Source of the DNA: Seinonella peptonophila
Lineage (GTDB): Bacteria > Bacillota > Bacilli > Thermoactinomycetales > Thermoactinomycetaceae
Direction: 5' to 3'
NCBI RefSeq assembly: GCF_900129355.1
Contig: NZ_FQVL01000001.1
Location: 186,001-250,000 of the forward strand
Length of the DNA: 64,000 bases
The notes beneath the pieces are model-generated. The model had not been told where the DNA came from, ran no database searches, and saw nothing but the letters and a program-made list of their open reading frames with translations. Of the stretch, positions 37,832 through 48,323 are shown one piece after another; position 1 is the stretch's first letter; every line of letters begins with the position of its first letter. The position numbers and the translations under genes are program-made.

Positions 37832-38779
37832 TTGATTAAAATTCGACTCTATTTTCTAGGTACTGGAGCAGGTTTACCATCTAAGGAACGAAATACATCT
37901 AGCATTGCTTTAATTCATAGTGACAGAAATAACGAAACATGGCTTTTTGATTGTGGTGAAGCAACTCAACATCGAATCCAGACTTCTCCATTACGCCTTT
38001 CAAAGATTAATCGTATTTTTATTACTCACTTACATGGAGATCATATCTTTGGATTGCCAGGCGTTTTAAGTAGCCGTTCTGTTCAAGGTGTCACTTCACC
38101 TCTATATCTTTATGGGCCAACTGGCTTAAATAAATATGTAGAGACTTCTCTTTCTTCAAGTATGACACATCTTCAGTATGATCTGATCTACCATGAGATA
38201 TCTGATCAACAACAAATACATATACCTAATTTTATCATTCATGTAGCAAAATTAGCTCATGGTATTCCTTCTTATGGATATCGAATAGAAGAAAATGATC
38301 GACCCGGAGAATTACTCGTGGATCAGCTTAAAAAGCTGGGAATCCCCCCTGGACCGATTTATAAGAGATTAAAAGAAGGAGAAAGCGTAGAGTGGAATGG
38401 TGAAATCATCAATGGTAATGATTATTTGGGCCCCGTAAAGTCAGGAGCCCATTTAACCATTACAGGTGATACAAAACCTACAAAAAAAACAATCGAACTA
38501 TCCAATGGAGCAGATGTGCTTATCCACGAAGCGACTTTTTCAGATCAATTAAGTGAAAATGCAGCTCTTTTCAATCATTCTACAACAACACAGGCAGCTC
38601 AAATAGCAAAACAAGCTGGAGTAAAAATATTGATTTTAACTCATATTAGCCCACGATTCCAACTAAAAGATCATGTGAAATTACGTGCAGAAGCAACCAC
38701 CATCTTTGCTAACACTTATATCGCAGAAGATGGATGGTCATTTTCTGTTTCGCGAAAGTCCATTGAATCCATCGATTGA
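37832..38779 (+). CDS. rnz: Ribonuclease Z (tRNA 3' endonuclease)
   Basis: Removes 3' trailers from pre-tRNAs. 315 residues of metallo-beta-lactamase fold: LYFLGTGAGLPSKERNTSS, THLHGDHIFGLPG metal site, ITGDTKPTKKTIEL, and LTHISPRF with the last histidine. The start is uncertain: TTG 37832 is only 1-2 nt from GAGAGGA, so a nearby ATT may be used instead. It lies 15 bp after the terpene synthase. Its 3' end overlaps the convergent ctaG by 64 bp. Confidence 0.92.
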   Translation: MIKIRLYFLGTGAGLPSKERNTSSIALIHSDRNNETWLFDCGEATQHRIQTSPLRLSKINRIFITHLHGDHIFGLPGVLSSRSVQGVTSPLYLYGPTGLNKYVETSLSSSMTHLQYDLIYHEISDQQQIHIPNFIIHVAKLAHGIPSYGYRIEENDRPGELLVDQLKKLGIPPGPIYKRLKEGESVEWNGEIINGNDYLGPVKSGAHLTITGDTKPTKKTIELSNGADVLIHEATFSDQLSENAALFNHSTTTQAAQIAKQAGVKILILTHISPRFQLKDHVKLRAEATTIFANTYIAEDGWSFSVSRKSIESID

Positions 38780-39615
38780 TCTCGGTAATTTTTCATTGCA
38801 ACTAAATCTTCTTTGTCCTTTTCTTTTTGCAATCGTATCCATTGAATAAAAATCGCACCGATAGCTGAAATATAGACAATCTCTTGTATAATCTTCATAA
38901 TCACTCCACCCAATTGTTGATCATCTCGTGGTGACATAATAGGCACTAATTGAGACATTTCAGCATAACTGTTGAAAAGAACATGATCCGCAAAAATAAT
39001 CAATGCGCAAGCGGGTGTTAGTAATACACCGTTTGCAAAGATTAGACCAAGTTTTCGAAGCGGTTTGAGATAGTCCATCTCTGAAATCGGACAAAGAATA
39101 GGCCACCACATAAAAATCGCCATGACGAGTAAAATGAAGTGTGAAATATTATGATAAATCATTTCCTTCATAATCGCATCAAAGACAACTGGAACATGAT
39201 AGAGTGAGATTAGCCCATTAAATAAAAACAACGAAACCAATGGTCGAGTAAAAAATTGAACAATCTTTTTAATCCATTTTATTTGTATGATTGGGCGGAT
39301 TAACCAACCAGGCATCCCCAATAACAATAGTGGTGGCATCACGATATATAGTAATGACATCTGTAACATGTGCATGCTAAATAGTTCATGTGCTAATAAC
39401 ACAAGTGGACTACCCATTGCTAAATAATAAATTGTCCAACCAATCAAAAATGATAGTTTCGTTCTAAGCTTTACAGGCTCTGAACCTTTGATTAAGAAAG
39501 AGAATGGTCCTGTTATGAGTAAATAAACAATTGCTCCCAGCAAAAAAAGCAGATTGAGTTGAATATCCCAGTTTGCTGTATATGTAAAGAGCCGAAAGAA
39601 CTCAGTGCTAGTCAC
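38716..39615 (-). CDS. ctaG: Cytochrome c oxidase assembly protein CtaG
   Basis: 299 residues with about seven transmembrane helices of the caa3_CtaG family; used in caa3 oxidase assembly in B. subtilis. Motifs: YYLAMGSPLVLLAHELFSMHMLQM, then MPPLLLLGMPGW, YHNISHFILLVMAIFMWWP and FADHVLFNSYA. GTG start with GGAGGTG 6 nt upstream. The last 21 codons are antisense to rnz. Confidence 0.9.
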   Translation of the reverse strand: MTSTEFFRLFTYTANWDIQLNLLFLLGAIVYLLITGPFSFLIKGSEPVKLRTKLSFLIGWTIYYLAMGSPLVLLAHELFSMHMLQMSLLYIVMPPLLLLGMPGWLIRPIIQIKWIKKIVQFFTRPLVSLFLFNGLISLYHVPVVFDAIMKEMIYHNISHFILLVMAIFMWWPILCPISEMDYLKPLRKLGLIFANGVLLTPACALIIFADHVLFNSYAEMSQLVPIMSPRDDQQLGGVIMKIIQEIVYISAIGAIFIQWIRLQKEKDKEDLVAMKNYRDQSMDSMDFRETENDHPSSAI

Positions 39616-40003
39616 AATTCACACCTCCATCGATCACTTAACTCCTCAATCTTAGCATAGACAAAAACAGTCTATTTCAATATTCTTTGAAGGAGATGTG
39701 AAATTTTCCATTCAAAGATAAAAGCACATCTAGAAGCTAATCCTATATGCCAGGGACCACCGTATCATTTCGGGAAAATTATATATATAATCATATTTTA
39801 GAAACATTCTACCGACTACCTAAGGCAGAACCAGCAACTGAACGACGAAGTGTAATTTGACCAAAAAATAAAAAACTAAGCTCTTTCAGGAGTTCCAAAA
39901 AACGTGGATTTACCATGTTAAAATCTAAACGTCATACTAAAGAAACAGAACGCATCTTTTTTTCATAACGAAAGGTGTTTTTAAAGATATCTGATTAACT
40001 GTC
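39616..40003. other. Gap with coding-like fragments, no gene
   Basis: A short plus-strand stretch near 39802-39855 reads like a fragment of a larger protein (FYRLPKAEPATERRSV), but it is bounded by stops and unrecognisable. The minus-strand promoter of ctaG lies at the left edge. Confidence 0.3.
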
Positions 40004-40900
40004 TCATATATTGTTTTTTGTATTGTTAATAAATTCTCGTATGACGGATGCAACTTTTTCAGGCTGTTCCTCAGCTGAAAAATGTCCACAGTTTTCAATT
40101 GTCTTCGTACTTATGTTTTTCAGGCCGTTTTCTTTAAATCCTTTGATATATGCTTCTATGTCAATATGTTCATCTTCGCCACGCAGGTAGAGAATCGGCA
40201 TGGATACCATATTCTCTTTTGATGCAATATTATCTTTTTCATCCATAGGAAAACTTCTATAAAAATCAAATCCTGCTTTTAATGCGTTCGGACGAGTATA
40301 GGCTTCAGCATATAATTTTCTAAGAATATCGCTCACCGTCTTACCTTTTCCAGCCAGTACATCATAAAAATAGGAAAAGTACGATAATTCGTTTCCTGCA
40401 ACAAGTTTTTCGGGTAATTCAGGTATAGAATGAAAAGCAAAATGCCAGATATATGGATTGCTTTTCACCTTATCCCATGGTTCAACCCCGGGGATAACAA
40501 CATTCATAATGACCGCACGAGAAATTCGATTAGGAAAGTTCTTCAAAAAAGCATATGTTATTTGCCCACCAATATCACATCCAGCTAAAGTGATATCTTG
40601 TAAATTCATCGTATCCATAATACCATGAACATACTCTGCTATGTTGCGTTTGCTGTACGACTGCAGAGGGGTATTTGATTCCCCAATACCAGGCAAGTCG
40701 ATGGCTACAGTATGATAACCCTCCGAAAGAATCATCATAACAGCTTTAAATTCTAACCAACATGTTGGCCACCCGTGAATAAAAAATATAGTTGGCTTTG
40801 ATCTGGAACCCGCTTCGACCACATGAATAGGTATCTTATTAACCATAACTTTCTGATGTATGAATAATCCCTCTGTGTTTTTGTCTGTTTCTTTCATCAT
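40004..40900 (-). CDS. Alpha/beta hydrolase, epoxide hydrolase-like
   Basis: About 298 residues from ATG 40900 (GGAG 6 nt upstream). FIHGWPTCWLEF gives the oxyanion HGWP loop, LAGCDIGGQITY the nucleophile elbow with Asp rather than Ser (so epoxide hydrolase/haloalkane dehalogenase type), a late acid in LRGEDEHIDIE and the histidine in ENCGHFSAEEQPE. Substrate unknown. Single gene. Confidence 0.87.
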   Translation of the reverse strand: MMKETDKNTEGLFIHQKVMVNKIPIHVVEAGSRSKPTIFFIHGWPTCWLEFKAVMMILSEGYHTVAIDLPGIGESNTPLQSYSKRNIAEYVHGIMDTMNLQDITLAGCDIGGQITYAFLKNFPNRISRAVIMNVVIPGVEPWDKVKSNPYIWHFAFHSIPELPEKLVAGNELSYFSYFYDVLAGKGKTVSDILRKLYAEAYTRPNALKAGFDFYRSFPMDEKDNIASKENMVSMPILYLRGEDEHIDIEAYIKGFKENGLKNISTKTIENCGHFSAEEQPEKVASVIREFINNTKNNI

Positions 40901-41086
40901 AATCCACTCCATTAAAGATTCAAGTTTCTCGGTCGTATGTATACTCTACCACTCATAACATAGCAACAGTACGTTATCTTATATTTTGGTTATAGAACTT
41001 TCTTATTTCCTCAATCCTTTTTTCACTTAATGAAGCACTGTTCTGATATCACTTCTCCTAATTGCAATTCTTTACTTTGGTATCAT

Positions 41087-41284
41087 TCATGATAAAACAC
41101 TCCTTCTATAATTGGATTTTCCGAAAATAAATCTGGATGATAGAACGAAGTTTTCTTTTTGAAGCTGTTGATCCATTACTAACTGCTTATACACATATGG
41201 ATCAAATAGATTGATGAATGTACTTGAAATCAAGGTAGTCAGAATGGAGCGATCAAAGACCCCTTTACTTTTCTCTTCCTCCAT
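41087..41284 (-). CDS. Short ORF of doubtful status
   Basis: 65 residues, MEEEKSKGVFDRSILTTL and so on, with no clear ribosome site and no family match. It lies beside a resolvase fragment and could be another relic. Confidence 0.25.
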   Translation of the reverse strand: MEEEKSKGVFDRSILTTLISSTFINLFDPYVYKQLVMDQQLQKENFVLSSRFIFGKSNYRRSVLS

Positions 41285-41318
41285 ACTTTCAGAGATTCCA
41301 TTGAAAATAAAGAGACAT

Positions 41319-41404
41319 CTATTTATGTAAGTAGCGATATACAGTGGTACGAGAAATCTCCATCATTTCGGCTATATCCTTAATCGGAGTTCCGTTATAA
41401 GCAA
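41319..41404 (-). pseudogene. C-terminal fragment of a serine resolvase/invertase
   Basis: Reads LAYNGTPIKDIAEMMEIS and RTTVYRYLHK then a stop: the helix-turn-helix tail of Hin/Tn3-type recombinases. The catalytic part is missing, cut at about 41410 where unrelated sequence begins. Evidence of a lost mobile element. Confidence 0.7.
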
Positions 41405-41411
41405 GTGTTTT

Positions 41412-41708
41412 GTGGAAGATGTAGGAATTGTGATAGGAAGAGGTGAAAATCAAACTCCCAATTCATATATCTCACTTACATCTGGTAAAAAACTTCTAGC
41501 AACCTACACAAAAAAAGGCGGAATATACGAACTACCTGGAACAAAAAATAGGGTAGCTATACTTCCAGACCCAGTTTACGAGTATGCACTGTCCACTAAT
41601 TATGACAATAATGACTATGTTCAAACCAAACGAAATGATCTTTTGGTTGAACATCTAAAAGAAATACAAACAAATTCCGGCTGTAATACCATGTTGACCA
41701 TAAAATAA
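41412..41708 (+). CDS. Hypothetical ORF, possibly truncated
   Basis: 98 residues from a GTG without a ribosome binding site, starting exactly where the resolvase fragment ends, so its 5' part may be lost. It reads GIVIGRGENQTPNSYISL and so on. No family recognised. A hairpin GTCATAGC/GCTATGAC at 41783-41805 with a T-rich tail could be its terminator. Confidence 0.35.
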   Translation: MEDVGIVIGRGENQTPNSYISLTSGKKLLATYTKKGGIYELPGTKNRVAILPDPVYEYALSTNYDNNDYVQTKRNDLLVEHLKEIQTNSGCNTMLTIK

Positions 41709-41910
41709 TCCACTGTTCAAACTACATTTCATATAGTTACTATTTATATTTTTAGAATTGGAACTTTAAATCTTTGAGTTTTGTCATAGCTGGAAAGGCT
41801 ATGACTTTATATTCTCAGACGAGTAAGTTTGCTTAGTTGGACCGATTTAATTTCCTTTCTAACCCTAATTATTTTGATGATCAGTGTTATCTTTATCAGT
41901 TAAGTAAAAA

Positions 41911-41940
41911 AAGGCGTACTTGATCAACAAGTACGCCTTT
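41911..41940 (-). terminator. Terminator of the split hypothetical gene
   Basis: AAGGCGTACTTG and CAAGTACGCCTTT flank a short loop; the minus-strand transcript ends in a U-run. Confidence 0.8.
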
Positions 41941-41963
41941 ACTATTAACGGTTTATCCCCAAG

Positions 41964-42681
41964 CTAAAAATGGATTCTTAAAATTTCATTAATATCCACA
42001 TGCATTTGATGATATTTCGGATTATTCAGTGTGTTTTTTAAGCTGTAATAGAGCACCCTCAGCTCTTTATCTGTAAATGCTCGATTTTTTGCAGCTGCTC
42101 TCATGATTTTCTGAGTCTCTTTCAATTTCTCTTCATCATTAAAGGGTATATAGTAAGATTGGTTTATGTATTCCACCTTGATCATGTCCATGGATTTCCC
42201 ATTCACTTCCACTCTTCCATACCGCCCCCAAAACCATCGTACATTCTCTTCGATTTCCTCAATATTGATCTCACATCGAACACCACTATAATTTATAAAC
42301 CCGCTTAATCGTCGAAGTCGAAGGTATTCATCCACACATTGGTTGCTATCTTTCTTCAACTGATCTAATTTCTTTTTCAATCGATGAACTTCCATGAAAT
42401 AATCGATTGCCATAGGAGATAAACCTAATGTCTCCCCCAAACAAATATGACTCTTCTTCATTAGTTATTAACTCTGGTCGATATTTATGCCGAAAGGAAT
42501 CTCTCAAACGTTCATTTTGGAAAAAGATATACGATGGGATTTTCAGATAAGGGAAATCTTCGTTTGTAATATAGGGATATCCCTGTTCTTGACAAAGATA
42601 TGTTACTTTTTCTTTTTCTCCCACAAAGATAGCAGGCTTTACACCTAATAAAAAAGCTGTATCATATCTAATAGAGATCAC
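41964..42681 (-). pseudogene. Hypothetical protein split by one frameshift
   Basis: Two overlapping frames form one protein of about 238 residues. The first (42681 to about 42440) reads from GTG through ELITNEEESYLFG. Skipping one G in the GGGGG run near 42437 continues as ETLGLSPMAIDYFMEVHRLK and on to IDVNEIL-like residues at 41964. The downstream frame has a possible ATG near 42461 but no good ribosome site. The family is not recognised. Decay, a sequencing error or programmed +1 shifting are all possible. Confidence 0.6.
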
Positions 42682-43248
42682 GTCTTTCCTAGATATTTAT
42701 CATGTGATTACAATGATTCGATGAACAAATCGTTATCTTTATTTGTTGAGCCACCCAGGCCTTCTAGCAAATCAAAATCATATATCTTTTAAAGCGAAAA
42801 TTCATCATTAGACAAAGTATTTATTCCCTACTTCAATAACGATTTGCTTCTTGTTTGATTTAGGATTACCCATCCATCATCATAAATAACAATACATCTT
42901 CACACATCTGTGAAAGGAAAAGGCAACCTCTTTGGCAATCTTTTTAAAGAACCCTTTACAAATCTACAAATCCTACATCATTGACTCTCAATTAAGGCGT
43001 GGTCAATAAAAACCACATTTTTTATTGACGATGTTTTTTGTCAATAACTTCAGTAGGAACGCTGTTCGAACTTGATTGCCACTTTGAAACCAAAACCCGA
43101 TTACCTATTCCAATCAAATATAGATAACCGAGTTTTATTGAGTTTAGTTAAGACTTAAGACGATACATCAACAGATGAACTAAAATTTAAGATATTGATG
43201 CTAATAGTCATCTTGATTTCACATTGGCTAATAAATTTGATCTATACT
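42682..43248. other. Gene-free region with a perfect hairpin
   Basis: No coding sequence supported. GTCAATAAAAA and TTTTTATTGAC form a perfect hairpin around CCACAT at 43002-43029, with a further GTCAAT copy just downstream. It could be a small transposable relic or a terminator. Confidence 0.4.
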
Positions 43249-45525
43249 TTACGAAAGCAGATTAAATGCTTCTGCCAAATATTTTCCAGTAATCGACTTT
43301 TTTGATTGAATGATCTGTGCAGGTGTACCTTCAAATACCACTTGACCGCCTTTACTTCCTCCGTCCGGTCCCATATCGATAATCCAATCTGCTTGGCTGA
43401 TCACATCGAGGTTGTGCTCGATAACTATTACCGTATTACCTGTATCCACTAGCCGGTTCATAATCCCTAGAAGCTGACTATTATCTGACATGTGTAATCC
43501 AGTCGTTGGCTCATCCATCACGTATATATTCCCCTTCTTATGAAGCTCACTTGCCAACTTAATCCGTTGACACTCTCCTCCTGAGAGAGTGCTGAGCGGT
43601 TGACCAAGTGTTATATAGTTTAGCCCCACATCACTCATCGCTTGGAGCTTGATTACAACTTTTTTTGTTTCAAAGAAATCCAATGCTTGTTCCACATTCA
43701 TCTCCAATACTTCTGCGATGGACTTGCCCTTTAACTTATATTCAAGAACCTCATCCTTAAATCGTTTACCCCCGCATACCTCGCATGGTAGCTTTACACT
43801 GTCGAGGAATGCAAGATCTGTATAAACTACACCTAATCCTTGGCAGTTTTCGCATGCGCCCTTCGAATTGAAACTAAACAGACCTGGTTTAACCTTGTTT
43901 GCTGAAGCAAACGCCTTACGTACATCATCCATAATACCCGTATAGGTTGCCGGATTCGAGCGCGTGGAAACTCCTACTGCCGATTGATCAATGACGATGA
44001 CATCCGAATGTTGACCGAGCAATACTTCATTAATTAATGTACTCTTGCCAGAGCCGGCTACACCCGTAACGACTGTCATAACCCCAGTGGGAATATCCAC
44101 ACTCACATTCTTTAAATTGTGCAAAGTTGCCTCCTTGATGGACAACTTTCCGGTTGGTTGTCGAAAGTCATCCTTCAATTGGAGAGATTGCTTCATATAG
44201 TTTCCTGTCAGTGTATCAGCCTCCAATAGGTTCAGAAAACTCCCTTCATACACAATGGTACCCCCTCGACTACCTGCATAAGGACCAACATCGACAATAT
44301 GATCTGCTATCTTAATTACATCAGGATCATGCTCTACGACAATCACGGTATTTCCTTTGTCACGCAATTTTTGAAGCAATTCATTTAAACGATGTACGTC
44401 ACGAGGGTGCAAACCAACACTGGGTTCATCAAAGATGTAAGTGACATCCACAAGACTCCCACTCAAGTGCTTCACCATCTTGACACGCTGCGACTCTCCC
44501 CCCGACAATGTATCTGTCTCTCGATCCAACGTCAAGTAATCCAGGCCAATATCCACCAGATGCTGCAATTTCTCGGTTAGTGATTTGATAACAGGAACGG
44601 CAACCTGATCATCCACTTCTTGAATGACACGAATGAGATAACCGACCTCCATGGAAGACATATCTGCAATGTTGAGCCCATTAATTTTACAGCTGAGCAC
44701 AGTCTGATTGAGCCTCGCACCATTACAACTGGAGCAAGTATCTTCTGTAATGAACGGTGCAACTGTTCTTTGTGTACGCTCCGACTTCGTCTTTAAATCC
44801 TGTTTTATATATTTATTGGTGAATTTCTCAAGGACACCTTCCACTGTGATATTGGTTGCCTTACCGGCAAAATCCATCTTCACTTTCTTCGCCTTAGCAT
44901 ATAACAATTGCTTCAGTTCTTCATCCGAATAATCGTTCAGCTTTTTGTCGAGGTCAAAGTTCCCCGATTGGACCACCATATTCCATTCCCATCCATTCAC
45001 TGAATAATCAGGTAGCATAATGGCTCCTTCATTTAACGACTTTGACATGTCCAATGCCTTACGCATGTCTACACTTAAACTGCGACCGATACCATTACAT
45101 TCGGGACACATGCCTTGCGGATTATTAAAGGAAAACATATGTGCCGGTCCTACATAAGGCTGACCCATTCTAGAAAAGAGCAAACGAAGAATAGGAGAAA
45201 TATCCGTAATCGTGCCCATCGTGGAGTGGGAACCGCCACCCAATCTTTTTTGATCGACAATAATTGCCATGCTCAAATTCTCAATTGCATCTATATCTGG
45301 CTGTGGATAGCGTGGTAAAAATTGGCGCACAAACATACTGAAATTCTCATTCAACAATCGAGTAGATTCCGCCGCAATCGTATCGAAAACAATCGATGAC
45401 TTTCCAGATCCAGATACCCCTGTAAAAATGGTGATCTTCCGTTTAGGAATCCGCAAGGATACATTTTTAAGATTGTTCTCTCGCGCACCTGTAATAATGA
45501 TATACTCCTGATCCAATTTGCTCAT
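43249..45525 (-). CDS. Short UvrA-like ABC protein (UvrA2/DrrC group)
   Basis: 758 residues, about 180 shorter than UvrA. Two ABC modules: Walker A GVSGSGKSS near residue 40 and GVAGSGKST near 490, signatures LSGGESQRV and LSGGECQRI, Walker B YIFDEPSVGLHP and YVMDEPTTGLHM. Zinc-type cysteine pairs CPECNG, CSSCNG, CENCQG and CEVCGG are kept. The UvrB-interaction region is reduced. Relatives give tolerance to DNA-binding drugs (DrrC) rather than general repair. AAGGAAGT precedes the ATG. Single gene. Confidence 0.88.
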   Translation of the reverse strand: MSKLDQEYIIITGARENNLKNVSLRIPKRKITIFTGVSGSGKSSIVFDTIAAESTRLLNENFSMFVRQFLPRYPQPDIDAIENLSMAIIVDQKRLGGGSHSTMGTITDISPILRLLFSRMGQPYVGPAHMFSFNNPQGMCPECNGIGRSLSVDMRKALDMSKSLNEGAIMLPDYSVNGWEWNMVVQSGNFDLDKKLNDYSDEELKQLLYAKAKKVKMDFAGKATNITVEGVLEKFTNKYIKQDLKTKSERTQRTVAPFITEDTCSSCNGARLNQTVLSCKINGLNIADMSSMEVGYLIRVIQEVDDQVAVPVIKSLTEKLQHLVDIGLDYLTLDRETDTLSGGESQRVKMVKHLSGSLVDVTYIFDEPSVGLHPRDVHRLNELLQKLRDKGNTVIVVEHDPDVIKIADHIVDVGPYAGSRGGTIVYEGSFLNLLEADTLTGNYMKQSLQLKDDFRQPTGKLSIKEATLHNLKNVSVDIPTGVMTVVTGVAGSGKSTLINEVLLGQHSDVIVIDQSAVGVSTRSNPATYTGIMDDVRKAFASANKVKPGLFSFNSKGACENCQGLGVVYTDLAFLDSVKLPCEVCGGKRFKDEVLEYKLKGKSIAEVLEMNVEQALDFFETKKVVIKLQAMSDVGLNYITLGQPLSTLSGGECQRIKLASELHKKGNIYVMDEPTTGLHMSDNSQLLGIMNRLVDTGNTVIVIEHNLDVISQADWIIDMGPDGGSKGGQVVFEGTPAQIIQSKKSITGKYLAEAFNLLS

Positions 45526-45949
45526 ATACTTAACTTCCTTTCGATTGTTAATTTATCTTGTAATCACTCCATACACTCATCGTGTCAATTTCAATTGATC
45601 CTAACAGATGTTGCTATGTAATATCTCTTTTCACAAAAATGCCCCTCACGTGCTCAATTCATTAATCAATCCAATGATAATATGAAATCATCCAAGAGCT
45701 TTATAAAGGAAACCTTTTCTACTGTTGTTATTATTATAATAAAGAATTGGATTAAATGCGATCAAACATTCGCTTTTCCAAGACAACCTAAGTCTGTAAA
45801 AGAAGTAAAAAACAGTGCTAAATAATAAGAATTGAAAACGGGCAGTTTCATGGCTAACTCAGCTGTTCGAAAGATATTTTTTCGTAAACTTGCTTTTTTA
45901 AAATTGCATGCCTCTATCTAAAAAACCAGCCATTTCTTTATGGCTGGTT
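45526..45949. other. Gap with a hairpin next to the repeat
   Basis: No gene. AACCAGCCAT and ATGGCTGGTT form a 10-bp hairpin at 45924-45949, ending exactly at the border of repeat copy 2. Confidence 0.5.
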
Positions 45950-46293
45950 CTATCCAAATTCGTCCAAGAGTACTCCCGCTTCTACAAGCGGTGAGGTGAA
46001 TGGGACGTGGTTCGGTATCCCTTTTGCGGGGATACTTAGAACCACCTTTTTTGTTAGAATAGTTGTAGCTCTTTGAAAACTGGAGATATGGGGTTGTTGC
46101 TGGAAAGGGTCAGTAACGTAAAACCTTCAACCACCCAGTTCACCGAAGTTGCGAAAACCAAGCGAAAGTAGGGAGCATAGCAGAGCATACTTTGTTTTCA
46201 CCGCTGGGACGGCGGGTAGAGCCTGCTAAGATAACTGGACGTTGGTCTGGTGTTCGCAGGAATCTACCACCTCTGTAGGTGGTAGTAGTTCAA
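45950..46293 (+). repeat. 343-bp structured non-coding repeat, copy 2
   Basis: Inverted relative to 33054-33396 with only about a dozen differences. Hairpins: CCGCTT/AAGCGG near the left end, GGTTC with GGTATCCC and GGGGATAC then GAACC at about 46010-46047, and the terminal CTACCACCT/AGGTGGTAG at 46264-46285. The terminal loop reads CTGT on the plus strand in both copies, so it is inverted relative to the element. It also contains CTCTTTGAAAACTG, similar to rRNA leader sequences. No ORF. It lies 34 bp from the ilvD 3' end. Confidence 0.85.
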
Positions 46294-46326
46294 CAGAATC
46301 GCTAAAATCCCATTTAAAATTCCCGG

Positions 46327-48003
46327 TTAAACGTCTCGTAAAACAGCGCCTGTATTTGCTGAAGTAACTAAATGTTGATATCGACGCAAAAATGCTCCTG
46401 AGACCTCTTTTTTCACAGGTTGCAGACTTTCTTGCCGCTGAGCTAGTTCTTCCTCAGAAACCAATAAGTCCAATCGCCCCTCTAGCAAATCGATTTCAAT
46501 CTTGTCCCCATTTTCAATCAGGGCAATTGAACCGCCTTCAGCTGCTTCAGGTGACACATGACCAATACAAATCCCTCTTGTAGCACCGGAAAAACGCCCA
46601 TCAGTAATTAAGGCCACATCTTTACCTAGTCCCATACCAACAATTGCCGAGGTTGGGGAAAGCATTTCAGGCATTCCTGGTCCGCCTTTTGGTCCTTCAT
46701 AGCGGATCACAACAACGTCACCTGCTTTGACTTTGCCTAGCGCTATACCAGCCAACGCTGAATCCTGTGATTCAAAAACAATTGCACTACCTACAAATTT
46801 TTTCACTTCTGGGTCCACAGCTCCAGTTTTAATTACCGCGCCATCAGCCGCTATATTTCCATAGAGAATTTGAATTCCACCTGTTTCACTGTAGGCGTTT
46901 TCTAGCGAATGTATAACTTCAGGATCACGAATTTCTGCATCTGCTATATTTTCTCCTAATGTTTTCCCGGTAACAGTGATCACATCTTCATGGATCAGCC
47001 CTTCACGACGGCTAAGCTCATGTAAGATTGCGCTAATGCCGCCTGCACGATCAATATCCTCCATATGCCATTTCCCAGCAGGACTCACTTTGCATAGATT
47101 TGGCACACGCTTAGATAGTTCATTGATCCGAGCCATCGAATAATCGACACCTGCTTCATGGGCCAATGCCATCGTATGCAAAATGGTATTGGTTGAACCA
47201 CCCATCGCCATATCAAGGGTAAAAGCATTATCTAATGATTGCTTGTTTACAATATCGCGCGGTTTTATATCCATTTCAACCAAGTGTATAATCTGCTCTG
47301 CTGCTCGTTTGGCCAACTCTTCACGTGCTGGGGTATCCGCGAGAATGCTTCCATTACCCGGTAACGCTAGTCCCATAGCTTCAGCCAAGCAGTTCATCGA
47401 ATTAGCGGTAAACATCCCTGAACAAGAACCACAACTAGGGCAACTAAACTTTTCAATATCATATAGCTCTTCATCGGTAATTTTTCCTGCTTGATGTGCA
47501 CCAACTCCCTCAAACACTGAAGAGAGATCTGCCGCTTCTCCATTAGGCAGTCTTCCTGCTGCCATTGGGCCACCACTAATAAAAATGGTTGGAATATTAA
47601 CACGCAATGCACCCATCATCATTCCTGGTGTAATTTTATCGCAGTTTGGAATGCAAACCAGTCCATCAAACCAATGTGCAAGAGCCACTGTTTCCACAGA
47701 ATCAGCTATAATTTCACGACTGGGCAAGGAATATCTCATTCCAATATGTCCCATTGCAATTCCATCATCAACCCCAATGGTGTTAAATTCAAAAGGTACA
47801 CCACCTGCAGCCCGAATCGCATCTTTAATTACTTCTGCAAAACGATTGAGATGGATATGACCAGGCACAATCTCTACAAATGAGTTACATACACCGATAA
47901 ATGGTTTATTAAAATCGTCTTCTTGCACTCCAGCTGCTCTGAGCAAACTGCGATGCGGAGCACGATCAATACCTTTTTTAATCTTATCGCTTCTCAATTT
48001 CAT
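46327..48003 (-). CDS. ilvD: Dihydroxy-acid dehydratase
   Basis: Fe-S enzyme making 2-oxo acids for valine, leucine, isoleucine and pantothenate. About 558 residues from ATG 48003, which matches the family start ([21 protein letters not shown]); ATG 48012 and a TTG after AGGAGAGGG (near 48063) are alternatives. Cluster cysteines: [14 protein letters not shown] and [19 protein letters not shown]. No other ilv genes are adjacent, which is unusual for this gene. No T-box was recognised upstream. Confidence 0.94.
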   Translation of the reverse strand: MKLRSDKIKKGIDRAPHRSLLRAAGVQEDDFNKPFIGVCNSFVEIVPGHIHLNRFAEVIKDAIRAAGGVPFEFNTIGVDDGIAMGHIGMRYSLPSREIIADSVETVALAHWFDGLVCIPNCDKITPGMMMGALRVNIPTIFISGGPMAAGRLPNGEAADLSSVFEGVGAHQAGKITDEELYDIEKFSCPSCGSCSGMFTANSMNCLAEAMGLALPGNGSILADTPAREELAKRAAEQIIHLVEMDIKPRDIVNKQSLDNAFTLDMAMGGSTNTILHTMALAHEAGVDYSMARINELSKRVPNLCKVSPAGKWHMEDIDRAGGISAILHELSRREGLIHEDVITVTGKTLGENIADAEIRDPEVIHSLENAYSETGGIQILYGNIAADGAVIKTGAVDPEVKKFVGSAIVFESQDSALAGIALGKVKAGDVVVIRYEGPKGGPGMPEMLSPTSAIVGMGLGKDVALITDGRFSGATRGICIGHVSPEAAEGGSIALIENGDKIEIDLLEGRLDLLVSEEELAQRQESLQPVKKEVSGAFLRRYQHLVTSANTGAVLRDV

Positions 48004-48323
48004 CGTCTCCATCTCGTATTTTTTTGTATCAGTGTATAATAAAATCCTATAGTTGTCCAAAAAACACCCTCTCCTATTTTTTGAATCTGATGAATCAAAT
48101 AAGGTCAGAACAGTCAAACTCATATCTTTTTATAAGGTTGACAGACATACATATGATTGGTAATATCTAGATATTGATAGTATAAAATCGGTTATTCTTT
48201 ACTACTATTTTGACAGGTTGTTTCCACTCTTTTACCCTTACAATGGAGTAGATTATGATAACAAGTTAAAGCGTGGTTTTTTAAGCCACGCCATTCTTAT
48301 GTTTTGCATATAGGAGGATGACA

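Noticed and set aside
43002-43029. MITE ends
   Set aside because: One perfect hairpin only; no paired terminal repeats or duplicated target found.
47183-47494. ORFs antisense to ilvD
   Set aside because: Shadows of a conserved enzyme.
48003-48123. N-terminal extension of IlvD
   Set aside because: The extra 40 residues are not typical of the family; start set at 48003, although the ribosome site is close.
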